The notes: generated from the letters alone by a model not told the origin. Shown: positions 33,551 to 43,339, numbered from the stretch's first letter. The stretch is 44,818 bases of DNA from Bacteroidia bacterium (GCA_025454975.1 JALONK010000024.1:1-44818), one strand, 5' to 3'. Translations and numbers: made by a program.

Positions 33551-36500
33551 ATGAAAAAGGTATACAGTTTATTTATGTTGCTTTTAGCCTTCTGTTTAGG
33601 GGCTAATGCACAGTCACAATTAGGTGAAATTCGAGGTAAAGTTACGGATGGCTCCACCAAAAAGCCGATGGAACTTGTTAGTATTACGTTAGAATTAAAC
33701 GGAATTGTGAAAGCACGCGTGTATTCTGATGACGACGGTGATTATATTATCAAGCCTTTGTCTCCAGGGAATTACACAGTTAAGGTTTCTTTCATAGGTT
33801 ATGATAACGTTACAATCGATGAGGTTACAGTTATTAGTGACCAAGTAACTTATCAAAACATTACCATGAATCCAAAGGGTCAAACCTTGAGAGAAGTGGT
33901 TATTAAAAGAAGGCGACCATTGGTTGACCCGGATAATTTGGGAAACACTATTACAAGTCAAACCTTAATGAGGTTACCACAGCGTAGTGCGAACATGGTT
34001 GCAAATTTAACCGCCGGTGTTGATGCAAGGGCAGGTGGTACTCCAAACATTAGAGGTGCGCGTGCCGATGGTACAGCTTATTATATTGATGGTGTTCGTG
34101 TACAAGCAGGTTCGGTTGCGGTGCCTCAAGCTGCAATTGATCAAATACAAACCATTACTAGTGGCACACCTGCTCAATTCGGTGATTTTACCGGTGGTGT
34201 TATTGCCATCAATACAAGGGCTCCGTCGAAAACATGGATGCGTTCAGTAGAGTTTATTTCTGCATCACCATTCTTTGGATGGGCCGGAGATAATTCTAAT
34301 TTCAACCAATTTGAAGGTTATGTGGCAGGTCCATTGTTAATGGCAAATAAAGGTCGCGATAATGAACGAGTTTTGTTAGGCTTCTCTTTTGCCGGAAATA
34401 TTATTTACTCTCAAGATGGTCGTCCGTCAGCGGTTGATATGTATCGCGCCAATGATGCTGCCCAAGCTAGAATAGAAAGGACGCCTTTAACAAGAACTTC
34501 TACAGGTGGATTTGTACCAAGTGGTGAATTTTTAACTAAATCAGATTTAGTAAAGGTTGACCAAAGACAAAATGTAGCTAACTATGCTGTAAACATTCAG
34601 GGCAATCTTGCATTTCAACCTTCAAGTTCAACTTCAATCCGTATAGGATACCAAGGTAATCATAGTAGAGGTAGGAACTTTAGTTTTGCTAACTCATTAT
34701 TAAATGCGGATAATAATCAGTTGTCGGTATTTTATGGCGGCCGCGTATACGCGCAATTCACTCAAACATTCGCAAAGAAACAACAAGAAGGAGAAAAGGA
34801 GAAACCCAAACCACAAACGGTATCAAATTTCTACTATACTGTTCGTGCTTCTTATGAGGTTTCATTTAACGAATCAATGAATCCGGAATTCCAACGAGAC
34901 TTTTTTAACTACGGATACTTAGGAACATTTACAACCTATCAAGCTAGAACTTTCGGCAGGGTTGGTCGAGGCTTCGGACAACAACCTGATGCATTTGGGT
35001 ATCAAAAACCGGATGGAACAACTGATACTATTTATTTATCAAGTTATGTGCGTAATTTTGGTTTGGTTGATACAGCTTATACTTTCCAACCGGGTGATAT
35101 TAATACCGTTCGCGGGAATTATACCCAAGTAATTTATGATTTCTTCGGTTCCCAAGGTCAAAATGTTAGAAGTTTAAGTCAGTTACGCGGTTTAGGCGGT
35201 TTAATCAATGGTGATCAACCTTTGGGGATTTATTCAAATATGTGGTCAAGTCCGGGTACGCTGCAAGGAAATTATTCAAAAAACATGGCTGAAGTATTAT
35301 CATTATACGTAATGTCAGAGGCCACTGTTGCTCCTAAAAAGAATCCAAAAGCAAAGCATGATTTACAATTTGGAATGATGATTGAACAACAATACAGAAG
35401 AGGGTATGGACTAAATGCAAATGGTTTATGGTCATTATCTCGTTTGTTAGTTAATAACCAATTTCAAGGTTTAGATAGTGCAGCATATACTTTAAAGTTT
35501 GATCAATTTGGTAACTTTCAAGACACAGTATTGTTCCAAGACCGAATTGATCCAAATCAACAATCGAACTTCGACAGAAATTTACGTCAAAAATTAATCA
35601 GTCAAGGTGCTACAGATGTTTATGGCAATCCTATTGATCAATTTAGTCGTCTCGATGTTAATGCGTATCGTCCGAATGTTTATTCATTAGATATGTTTAC
35701 TGCTAATGAACTATTAAATAATGGTAATTCATTCGTAAGTTATTTTGGTTATGACCATCTTGGAAACAGAGTAAGGGGTCGTCAAAACATAGATGCATTT
35801 TTAAATGATCCAAACAATAGAACGCTTGGAGCTTATGCACCTAATTACGCAGCTTTATGGTTTCAAGACAAATTTGTATTCAAAGATTTAATTGTTCGTG
35901 CAGGTGTGCGTGTTGAACGATTTGATGCAAACCAATTAGTACTAAGAGACCCATATTCATTGGTTCCAATTTATTCGGCAGGTGACGTTCGAAGAGGTAA
36001 TCTTAAAGGTTTAGCATCAAGTATCCCAAGTAATATTGGTGACGATTTTAAAATTTACGTAGATAATCAATCTCCAAATGCATCTAGCAATGTTCGTATT
36101 ACCGGATTTAGAAATGGTAATGATTGGTATGATAAAGATGGTAATCCGGTAACCGATCCATCAGCATTATGGCGCGACGCTAAGCGCGAAAACTCTCAGG
36201 CACCTGATAGAAACACACCATTTTTAGTTACAGATGGACAAGAGATACCAACTCAAGCATCGTTCCGCGATTATCGTCCTGATGTGAAAGTTTCACCACG
36301 TATTTGGTTTTCATTCCCAATTTCTTCTACTTCCCAATTCTTTGGAACGTACGATGTGTTGGCTCAACGCCCTACCGAAAGTAATGTTGCTCAATTTGAT
36401 GATTATTTCTTCCTAAATAACCGCAGAACCGGAATTATAGCAAATCCTGATTTAAGAATGACACAAGTAATTGACTATGAAATTGGTTTCCGTCAACAAG

Positions 36501-37351
36501 TGGGTGATAACTCAGCTTTAGCTATTGTAGCTTCTTACCGTGAATTCCGCAACTTAATTCAGTTATACCGTTATGTTCAAGCTTATCCTTTTGAGTATAC
36601 TTCATTCGGCAATCTTGATTTTTCTACGGTTAAATCATTCCGTTTGGAATATGAATTAAGGGATTTAGGTAATATTAATATTTCGGCTAACTATATGTTA
36701 CAGTTCGCTGAAGGTACAGGGTCTAACTCTCAATCAAGTGCAGCATTAGTGCAAGTAGGTTTGCCAACATTAAGAAATATATTCCCTCTTGATTTTGATA
36801 CCCGCCATACACTGAAAGGTGTAATTGACTATCATTACAGAACCGGAAAAGATTATAATGGTCCAATTGTAAAAGGTAAAAAAATACTTGAAAATGCAGG
36901 TGTTAACTTCATTTTCAACTACGTAACAGGACGTCCATATACTCAAACATTAATCGCAGTTCCTGAAGTTCAATCAGGAGTTGTAGCCAGAAGTCAGGTT
37001 AAAGGAACAATTAATGGTGCAAATCTTCCACCACAGTTTTATTTAGACATGACTATTGATAAAAATTTCGAATTTAAAAAGGAAAAATTAGATGGTAAAA
37101 CAGTACAATATCGTTTACGCGTTTTCCTTTGGGTTCAAAATTTACTTGATGCAGCTAACGTACTCGGTGTTTATGCTTTCACAGGATCGGCATATGACGA
37201 CGGTTATTTAGCTTCCCCACAATCACAGGAACAATTGAGGGTTGCAACCAATGCGCAATCATTTGTTGACTTGTATAATACACGCGTAGTAAACCCGGGT
37301 TTCTTTGCATTACCTAGATTAACTCGTATTGGAGCATCATTATATTTTTAA
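33551..37351 (+). CDS. Oar-like TonB-dependent outer-membrane receptor
   Basis: The 1266-residue protein has a signal peptide (about 1-20, ending GANAQ), a carboxypeptidase-regulatory-like domain (about 25-110, EIRGKVTDGSTKKPMELVSITLE in pieces), a plug domain (about 120-230, with GGTPNIRGARADGTAYYIDGVRV and FGDFTGGVIAINTRAPS) and a large barrel ending TRIGASLYF with a terminal Phe. The layout fits Oar-type receptors rather than SusC, and no SusD gene is adjacent. Substrate is unknown. The next gene starts 12 bases downstream and a PorV-like gene follows, forming one unit. A weak -7-like TACTTTAA lies about 50 bases upstream. Confidence 0.92.
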   Translation: MKKVYSLFMLLLAFCLGANAQSQLGEIRGKVTDGSTKKPMELVSITLELNGIVKARVYSDDDGDYIIKPLSPGNYTVKVSFIGYDNVTIDEVTVISDQVTYQNITMNPKGQTLREVVIKRRRPLVDPDNLGNTITSQTLMRLPQRSANMVANLTAGVDARAGGTPNIRGARADGTAYYIDGVRVQAGSVAVPQAAIDQIQTITSGTPAQFGDFTGGVIAINTRAPSKTWMRSVEFISASPFFGWAGDNSNFNQFEGYVAGPLLMANKGRDNERVLLGFSFAGNIIYSQDGRPSAVDMYRANDAAQARIERTPLTRTSTGGFVPSGEFLTKSDLVKVDQRQNVANYAVNIQGNLAFQPSSSTSIRIGYQGNHSRGRNFSFANSLLNADNNQLSVFYGGRVYAQFTQTFAKKQQEGEKEKPKPQTVSNFYYTVRASYEVSFNESMNPEFQRDFFNYGYLGTFTTYQARTFGRVGRGFGQQPDAFGYQKPDGTTDTIYLSSYVRNFGLVDTAYTFQPGDINTVRGNYTQVIYDFFGSQGQNVRSLSQLRGLGGLINGDQPLGIYSNMWSSPGTLQGNYSKNMAEVLSLYVMSEATVAPKKNPKAKHDLQFGMMIEQQYRRGYGLNANGLWSLSRLLVNNQFQGLDSAAYTLKFDQFGNFQDTVLFQDRIDPNQQSNFDRNLRQKLISQGATDVYGNPIDQFSRLDVNAYRPNVYSLDMFTANELLNNGNSFVSYFGYDHLGNRVRGRQNIDAFLNDPNNRTLGAYAPNYAALWFQDKFVFKDLIVRAGVRVERFDANQLVLRDPYSLVPIYSAGDVRRGNLKGLASSIPSNIGDDFKIYVDNQSPNASSNVRITGFRNGNDWYDKDGNPVTDPSALWRDAKRENSQAPDRNTPFLVTDGQEIPTQASFRDYRPDVKVSPRIWFSFPISSTSQFFGTYDVLAQRPTESNVAQFDDYFFLNNRRTGIIANPDLRMTQVIDYEIGFRQQVGDNSALAIVASYREFRNLIQLYRYVQAYPFEYTSFGNLDFSTVKSFRLEYELRDLGNINISANYMLQFAEGTGSNSQSSAALVQVGLPTLRNIFPLDFDTRHTLKGVIDYHYRTGKDYNGPIVKGKKILENAGVNFIFNYVTGRPYTQTLIAVPEVQSGVVARSQVKGTINGANLPPQFYLDMTIDKNFEFKKEKLDGKTVQYRLRVFLWVQNLLDAANVLGVYAFTGSAYDDGYLASPQSQEQLRVATNAQSFVDLYNTRVVNPGFFALPRLTRIGASLYF

Positions 37352-37362
37352 AGAAAATTGGT

Positions 37363-40300
37363 ATGAAAAATATAGGAATAGTATTTAAAAAGGCTTCGAC
37401 TGCAATTGGAATTGCAGCATTAACAGCCCTAACTTTCTCAGCAAACGCTCGTGAAAACAAAGGGTTGCCAAAAGAAAATGAACTTCCGGAACCTAAAGTT
37501 AGGGGTAAAATGGCAAACTGTTTGCCGGCCACTCAACAACGAGACTTGGACGTTAATAACGTTAGAACTACCATTTTAAATGGGGGAGACATGTGGTGGA
37601 ACTTAAGTAATGCCAGGTATGAAATCCCAAAAATTGAAACCGGACAGGTTGCTAAACACTCTTTGTTTGCCGGTGCCCTATGGATAGGTGGTGTAACAAG
37701 TGGTAACTTAAAAATTGCTGCCCAAACGTATCGTCAAAGTGGTAATGATTTTTATCCAGGTCCATTAGTGAATGGAGTAGCATCAATTAGTGCAGATAAA
37801 TGTAAAGCGTATGATAAAATTTGGCGAGTAACCTTAAGAGAAATTACTGACTTAGTAGAAGCTGCTGATAAAAATGCTATTGAAATATCTGATGACATTG
37901 AATCATGGCCGGGTAATGGTGATGTTTCAATTGGCGAAGCAGCTAAGTTAGCTCCTTTCTTCGATTTTGATAATGATGGTATTTATGACCCACGTGCAGG
38001 GGATTATCCAACCTTAAATGACGGTAATCCTGATGTAGATAACATTCCTGATATGATGTTATTTTTAATCTATAATGATAAAGGAAACATCCATACAGAG
38101 TCGGAAGGTTTGCCTATTGGATTAGAATTACATACCCAAGCATTTGCCTATTCAACTAACAATGAAATCAATAACATGACTTTCTACAGAACTACGATTT
38201 TTAATCGCAGCAATGAAATAGTGGATAGTACAGTTTTTGGTCAATGGGTTGATCCGGACTTAGGTAACTATTCAGATGATTATGTGGAGTGTGATGTAAG
38301 TAGAAATTTAGGGATTTGTTATAATGGGGATGACAATGATGAAGGTATTTTAGGATATGGATTAAATCCACCAAGTGTAGGTGTTACATTTTTTGAAGGA
38401 CCGCGTCGTCCGGATAGTTCTGAGATAGGTCTTACCAAGTTTGTATATTACAATAATGATTTCAGTTTAACCGGAAACCCAAGTCGCCCTGAACATTTCT
38501 GGGGTTATTTAAATGGCCGCTGGAAAGATGGAGCAAGCATCACTTACGGTGGTAATGGTAGAGGTGGATCTGATACAGCAAGTTATATGTTTCCAGGAAA
38601 TACCGACCCGGCAGGACGTGCAACTTGGAATGAGCGTATTGCAGGTAATCAACCTCAAGACAGAAGGTTTTTACAAACTGCTGGTTCATTCAGATTATTG
38701 CCCGGTGCTGTTAATCGTGTAACCATTGGTGTTGTATGGGCACGTGCTTCAAGTGGTGGTGCCACAGGTTCATTTAACTTATTAAAGCAAGCAAGTGATA
38801 GGGCTACAACTTTATATAAAAATAATTTCACCCTTAAAAATGGTCCTGAGGCACCTAAGCTTGAAATTGTTGAGTTAGATAGAAAAATTGTTATAAAAAT
38901 GACACGTACAAAGGAAATCGAGGAGTTCAGAAGAACTTTTGCGGGACCTTGTAACGACAGAACCGAATACCGTTTTCAAGGGTATCAAATCTTTCAAGTT
39001 TTAACTCCTAGTATTCCTTCTGATGTATTTGATCAAGAGCAAGCCCGACTTGTAGCACAATTTGATATCGTAGATGGAGTTAGCAGGGTTGTAAATACCC
39101 TTTTCGATCCGGAATTAGAAGAGAACGTTAAGAAAATAATGGTTGATGGAACTAATACAGGTATTCAGCATACTTTCGAAATCACTAAGGATGCATTTGA
39201 AACAGGTTCTGATCAAACCGTTTCAAACTTTAAAACTTATTATTATTATATTGTTTCTTATGCAACTGCAGTAAATTGTGCGAATGATTTCGAACAATAT
39301 TTATCAAGTGCGAAAACAGCCGACGAATTAAATCTATTAATTTACACTGCTGTTCCGCATGATCCAACCCCTTCCGGTTTAAAGCCTAATAGTACTTATG
39401 GAACAGGAATTCCTTTAACTCAACTTGAAGGTATCGGTAATGGTGGTAAAGAAATCAGGTTATCTAAAGCATCTATTGAAGAAGCTTTAAATGCTCCATA
39501 TTATTCGAGAGAAAGAAAATATGAGTCAGGATTTAGTCCGGTTACAGTTAAAGTAATTAATCCACTTAAAGTTCCTAAAGCTGAATTCGAATTGGCGTTT
39601 CGCGATACCTCTGCTAATCCGAGAAAAACAGATACCCTTTCGGCAAGAAATACACGTTGGACTCTTAAAAACCTAACAACAGGTGAAATAAAAAATTCAG
39701 ATACAACCTTAGCGTATAATAATGAGCAGGTTTTTGAAGATTGGGGTATTTCGGTTCAGGTAAACCAATCAATAATTCCGGGTGATGCTGAATCGCCGGT
39801 TGATCAATCAAACGGATTTATTTCATCTTCAATTGTATTTCCACAAGGAGCTAATGAATGGTTGACAGGTGTAATTGACGAAGATCCTAATTTTTCTCAA
39901 GCTCAAACATTACGAGTACCTTTCAACTGGATTCGTGCAGGTAGCACAGGTCGTCCGGATTTCAATAATCCTGAGGAGCATGACTTTGCCATAAATCGTG
40001 TTCCAATTGATCCACGTAAAAATTTCTCAAGTATCATCAATTCAAGGTGGGCTCCTTATGCTTTGGCCGCTCGTTGGAGAACAACTAACACTGCAAGGTT
40101 CCCAAGTTTCGGACCTGCATGGGATGGAGCAGTTGGGGCAGTGGGAACCGGCTTTGCATCAACCGACAACCAATTGGCAGATTTACATAGCGTGCGTATT
40201 TTTATTACGAGTGATAAATCTAAATGGAGTCGTTGTGCTGTAATTGAAACAGGTGAAAATACTTCATTGAATGTCGGAAATGCCGAGAAAATGGATATTA

Positions 40301-41232
40301 GAAAATCACCTTCAGTTGATAAAAATGGTGAACCGGATGGTACAGGCACAGGAATGGGATGGTTCCCCGGATATGCGATTGACATGGAAACCGGCGAACG
40401 TTTGAATATCATGTTTGGTGAAGATTCATCAATTCCAGAAGAAAATGGTTCGGACATGATTTGGAATCCAACGGCTAATTTGTTTAATAGACTTGGTCGT
40501 CCGGTATTCGGAGGTAAGCACTATATATATGTAATGGGTAGCAAACAATTTGATTTGGGTACCATCAGATACAGAGGTCCTCGTTATGATGAATGTGCTG
40601 ATTATGCAGCTCGCTTGTCAAGCAATCCTCCTGCAGGTGCACCTTCTGCTTATCTTGTAAGAAAACGTCAAGTTTATTCACAAGTATATTACACTTCAAT
40701 GCCTTTAACTACAGGTAATGGTGTGTTAAGAAATATTTGGCAAGGATTAGTGCCAAGTGATGTAACTATAAGTATTAACGTTAAACGTCCGTATGCAAGT
40801 TTCTCTGTAGATGCAAACGTTGAAAACGATAGCATGCCGTTGTTCAGATTCAAAACTGATGGCTTTGCAACATTAATCGGTGATAAATCAGTAGCCAAAA
40901 AAGCATTAGACAAAGTAAGTATTGTGCCTAATCCTTATTATGCTTACTCTCAATATGAAGATCCCGGTAATCAGTTAGATAACCGAATTAAAATTACTAA
41001 CTTACCTCCTAAATGTTTAGTTCAAATTTATACGCAAGAAGGAGTTGTAGTAAGAACAATTCGTAAGGATGATCCTACACAAACATTTGTTGTATGGGAT
41101 TTGAAAAACAATGCAAAAGTGCCAATTGCAAGCGGTATATACTTAATTCATATCAAATCAGATGATTTAGGTGAAGAGCGAATAATAAAATGGTTTGGTA
41201 TCATGCGTCCTGTTGATTACGACACATTCTAA
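37363..41232 (+). CDS. Very large exported surface protein with a T9SS/FlgD-like C-terminal domain
   Basis: The 1289-residue product has an N-terminal signal-like segment (about residues 1-30, ending near FSANA). It then shows features seen in Bacteroidota surface proteins: ALWIGGVTSGNLKIAAQTYRQ (about 105), an Asp-rich calcium-type stretch DFDNDGIYDPRAGDYP (about 205), NRSNEIVDSTVFGQWVDPDLGNYSDDY and many short beta segments. The end, from SIVPNPYYAYSQYED to the last residue, resembles a FlgD-Ig/T9SS type A sorting domain (WDLKN, VPIASGIYLIHI, KWFG), but continues a few residues past the usual end. Secretion by T9SS is therefore probable. No catalytic motif is evident. It lies between the receptor and a PorV-like gene. 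Confidence 0.85.
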   Translation: MKNIGIVFKKASTAIGIAALTALTFSANARENKGLPKENELPEPKVRGKMANCLPATQQRDLDVNNVRTTILNGGDMWWNLSNARYEIPKIETGQVAKHSLFAGALWIGGVTSGNLKIAAQTYRQSGNDFYPGPLVNGVASISADKCKAYDKIWRVTLREITDLVEAADKNAIEISDDIESWPGNGDVSIGEAAKLAPFFDFDNDGIYDPRAGDYPTLNDGNPDVDNIPDMMLFLIYNDKGNIHTESEGLPIGLELHTQAFAYSTNNEINNMTFYRTTIFNRSNEIVDSTVFGQWVDPDLGNYSDDYVECDVSRNLGICYNGDDNDEGILGYGLNPPSVGVTFFEGPRRPDSSEIGLTKFVYYNNDFSLTGNPSRPEHFWGYLNGRWKDGASITYGGNGRGGSDTASYMFPGNTDPAGRATWNERIAGNQPQDRRFLQTAGSFRLLPGAVNRVTIGVVWARASSGGATGSFNLLKQASDRATTLYKNNFTLKNGPEAPKLEIVELDRKIVIKMTRTKEIEEFRRTFAGPCNDRTEYRFQGYQIFQVLTPSIPSDVFDQEQARLVAQFDIVDGVSRVVNTLFDPELEENVKKIMVDGTNTGIQHTFEITKDAFETGSDQTVSNFKTYYYYIVSYATAVNCANDFEQYLSSAKTADELNLLIYTAVPHDPTPSGLKPNSTYGTGIPLTQLEGIGNGGKEIRLSKASIEEALNAPYYSRERKYESGFSPVTVKVINPLKVPKAEFELAFRDTSANPRKTDTLSARNTRWTLKNLTTGEIKNSDTTLAYNNEQVFEDWGISVQVNQSIIPGDAESPVDQSNGFISSSIVFPQGANEWLTGVIDEDPNFSQAQTLRVPFNWIRAGSTGRPDFNNPEEHDFAINRVPIDPRKNFSSIINSRWAPYALAARWRTTNTARFPSFGPAWDGAVGAVGTGFASTDNQLADLHSVRIFITSDKSKWSRCAVIETGENTSLNVGNAEKMDIRKSPSVDKNGEPDGTGTGMGWFPGYAIDMETGERLNIMFGEDSSIPEENGSDMIWNPTANLFNRLGRPVFGGKHYIYVMGSKQFDLGTIRYRGPRYDECADYAARLSSNPPAGAPSAYLVRKRQVYSQVYYTSMPLTTGNGVLRNIWQGLVPSDVTISINVKRPYASFSVDANVENDSMPLFRFKTDGFATLIGDKSVAKKALDKVSIVPNPYYAYSQYEDPGNQLDNRIKITNLPPKCLVQIYTQEGVVVRTIRKDDPTQTFVVWDLKNNAKVPIASGIYLIHIKSDDLGEERIIKWFGIMRPVDYDTF

Positions 41233-41243
41233 CATTAACGTAT

Positions 41244-41268
41244 ACCTGTGGGGAAACCCACAGGTTTT
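41244..41268 (+). promoter_or_regulatory. GAAA-tetraloop hairpin before the PorV-like gene
   Basis: ACCTGTGGG (41244-41252) pairs perfectly with CCCACAGGT (41257-41265) around a GAAA tetraloop, followed by only three T. It lies 12 bases after the large gene and 18 bases before the next ATG, so it is either a weak intra-operon terminator or an mRNA stability element. Confidence 0.7.
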
Positions 41269-41286
41269 AACTTAAAAGAAACTGAT

Positions 41287-42378
41287 ATGAAAAAATATAT
41301 TTTACAATTGTTATCTGTTGCAATTTTAGCACCTGCTGCTTCTTATGCAGGTAATCCCGATAGGGCCGGCGGTGCCGGAGCAACTCAATTGCTTATCAAT
41401 CCTTATGCACGTTCAGGCGCACTTTTCGGCTCTAATACGGCTTCAGTTAGAGGTGTAGAAGCTATGCATTTTAATATTGGAGGTTTAGCTTATACTCAAA
41501 AAACAGAATTGTTTTTGTCTAATGTTAACTACCTTCAAGGAACTGATGTGTTTATTCGTAATTTTGGAATGGCACAAAATTTAGGTGGCGGCAATGTAAT
41601 GGGAATTAGCGTTAATTCTTTTGATTTCGGAAATTTACCAATTACAACCGAAAGCCAGCCGGATGCTACTTTAGGAACCTTCTCGCCTCAAGTTTTAAAT
41701 ATTGGTTTGGCTTACTCTAAAATGTTTTCAAACAGTATTACCGGTGGCATAACACTACGCATTATTTCAGAAGGTATTAGTAATGCAAGGGCCAGCGGTG
41801 TTGGTTTAGATGCTGGTGTTCAATATCAAACTACTTTAATTAAGGGCAAAAAAGATATCAAAAAGGAAGATTTTAGATTTGGTATTGCCGTTCGTAATAT
41901 TGGGCCGAATATGAAATATACAGGTTCAGGTTTGTCATTTCGTGCCATTGTTCCTGCATCAGGTGCCGATCGTCGTGCCTATATGGGTTCTGAATCATTT
42001 AACTTACCCGCATTGGTAAACATTGGTGTTAGTTATGATATGCGTTTAGATAAAAAAGGAAGTGAGTCGTATAATCATAAGCTTACCGGACATGGTAACT
42101 TTAACTATAATTCATTCTCTGCTAATATCATTTCGTTAGGTTTAGAATACGCATTCAAAAACACAGCTATGGCTCGTTTTGGTTATATGTATCAGGAAGA
42201 TATTCACAACACAGCCGATTACCGTACACAATATATAGGTATTACCGGTGGTTTTGGATTTGCACTTCCGGTAACTAAAACCGGCGATAAATTATTAATT
42301 GATTATGCTTATACACCGACAAGAGTGTTTAATGGAATACATACAGTAACCCTTGCTTATATTCTTGCATCTAAATAA
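41287..42378 (+). CDS. PorV/PorQ-like outer-membrane barrel protein
   Basis: Starting at the ATG at 41287 the protein has 363 residues; an in-frame GTG at 41248 lies inside a hairpin and is rejected. It has a signal peptide (about 1-20, ending ASYAG). The family pattern is GGAGATQLLINPYARSGALFG, then GVEAMHFNIGGLAYTQKTELFLSNVNYLQG, FGNLPITTES, GVGLDAGVQYQT, FRFGIAVRNIGPNMKY and a C-terminal LGLEYAFKNTAMARFGYMY segment, as in the PorV/PorQ (FadL-like) barrels. PorV is the T9SS shuttle that takes cargo from the translocon to the attachment complex. Its place behind a probable T9SS cargo suggests a dedicated role. Confidence 0.88.
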   Translation: MKKYILQLLSVAILAPAASYAGNPDRAGGAGATQLLINPYARSGALFGSNTASVRGVEAMHFNIGGLAYTQKTELFLSNVNYLQGTDVFIRNFGMAQNLGGGNVMGISVNSFDFGNLPITTESQPDATLGTFSPQVLNIGLAYSKMFSNSITGGITLRIISEGISNARASGVGLDAGVQYQTTLIKGKKDIKKEDFRFGIAVRNIGPNMKYTGSGLSFRAIVPASGADRRAYMGSESFNLPALVNIGVSYDMRLDKKGSESYNHKLTGHGNFNYNSFSANIISLGLEYAFKNTAMARFGYMYQEDIHNTADYRTQYIGITGGFGFALPVTKTGDKLLIDYAYTPTRVFNGIHTVTLAYILASK

Positions 42379-42394
42379 TTATTTTTTACATTTG
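42365..42394 (+). promoter_or_regulatory. Consensus promoter ahead of greA
   Basis: TTG (42365-42367) and TACATTTG (42387-42394) are exactly 19 bases apart, a full consensus match. The -33 lies inside the end of the PorV-like gene; transcription would begin near 42400, just before a terminator hairpin. Confidence 0.65.
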
Positions 42395-42405
42395 TAATAC
42401 AATTA

Positions 42406-42445
42406 AAAGAAACGCTTCCTGACAAGGAGGCGTTTCTTTCGTTTT
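42406..42445 (+). terminator. Strong terminator/attenuator in the greA leader
   Basis: A 15-bp stem (42406-42420 with 42425-42439, one G-U pair) and a GACA loop are followed by a T-rich tract. It ends the upstream unit and also lies directly after the greA promoter, 31 bases before the ATG at 42471. Confidence 0.85.
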
Positions 42446-42470
42446 AACAACCTGATAAGTTTAGTTAACT

Positions 42471-42944
42471 ATGGCACAAATAAACTATGTTTCAAAAGAA
42501 GGAATGGAAAAGTTGCAAAAGGAATTGCATGAATTGAAGTTTGTGCAACGTCCATTCATTTCAAAACAAATAGCTGATGCCCGCGATAAAGGCGACTTAA
42601 GTGAAAATGCGGAATATCATGCAGCTAAGGAAGATCAAGGACTATTAGAGGCTAAGATAGCACAACTTGAAGACCTTATCACTCGCACTAGAATTATTGA
42701 TGAATCAAAACTGGATACAAGTAAAGTGATGATGTTGAGTAAGGTTAAGGTAATGAATTTAAATACTAAAAAAGATACTGTTTATACCATTGTTTCTGAT
42801 TCTGAGGCCGACTTTAAAAGTGGTAAAATATCTTTAAAATCACCAATTGGAGCAGGATTGATGGGGAAAAAAGTTGGTGATATCGCCGAAGTTACTGCTC
42901 CGGCAGGTGTAATAAAATTCGAAATCTTAGATATTAGTTTATAA
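42471..42944 (+). CDS. greA: Transcription elongation factor GreA
   Basis: GreA enters the secondary channel of RNA polymerase and stimulates cleavage of backtracked RNA. The 157-residue protein is standard: the N-terminal coiled coil (YVSKEGMEKLQKELHELK, then IADARDKGDLSENAEYHAAKEDQGLLEAKI) with the acidic tip residues in DKGDLSENAEY, and the C-terminal globular domain (VSDSEADFKSGKISLKSPIGAGLMGKKVGDIAEV). The HIT gene starts two bases after the stop, so they are co-transcribed. Its leader holds a promoter and a terminator. Confidence 0.97.
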   Translation: MAQINYVSKEGMEKLQKELHELKFVQRPFISKQIADARDKGDLSENAEYHAAKEDQGLLEAKIAQLEDLITRTRIIDESKLDTSKVMMLSKVKVMNLNTKKDTVYTIVSDSEADFKSGKISLKSPIGAGLMGKKVGDIAEVTAPAGVIKFEILDISL

Positions 42945-42946
42945 GT

Positions 42947-43339
42947 ATGGCAACGGTTTTCTCAAAAATAATTTCAGGTGAAATACCATGTTATAAAGTG
43001 GCTGAAACCAATGATTATCTTGCTTTTCTTGATGTAAGGCCTCTTGCAGCAGGGCATACACTTGTTATACCTAAGCAAGAAACTGATTATATTTTTGATT
43101 TAGATAATGAAGCATTCGCAGGATTACATTTGTTTTCTAAATTAGTTGCTGATGCACTTAAAAAAACTATCGCATGCAAACGTATCGGTGTTGCAGTTAT
43201 TGGACTTGAAGTTCCTCATGCACATATTCATCTTGTTCCAATGAATGAAATAGGCGATTTGAACTTCGAAAAACAACGACTATCATTCACTGATACTGAA
43301 TACAAGGAAATTGCTGAACGTATCAGACAACAATTTTAA
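42947..43339 (+). CDS. HIT family hydrolase (HinT-like)
   Basis: The 130-residue protein is a histidine-triad nucleotide hydrolase, a cytosolic homodimer that acts on adenosine phosphoramidates or similar nucleotides. It has FSKIISGEIPCYKV at the start, ALFLDVRPLAAGHTLVIPKQ-like sequence (YLAFLDVRPLAAGHTLVIPK) and the active-site triad HAHIHLVPM (H-x-H-x-H). The linkage to greA is common in Bacteroidota. It stops two bases before a bidirectional terminator. Substrate is not predictable. Confidence 0.93.
   Translation: MATVFSKIISGEIPCYKVAETNDYLAFLDVRPLAAGHTLVIPKQETDYIFDLDNEAFAGLHLFSKLVADALKKTIACKRIGVAVIGLEVPHAHIHLVPMNEIGDLNFEKQRLSFTDTEYKEIAERIRQQF

Noticed and set aside
40056-40457. Minus-strand frame of 133 codons
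   Set aside because: It is antisense to the large exported protein gene and shows no family motif.
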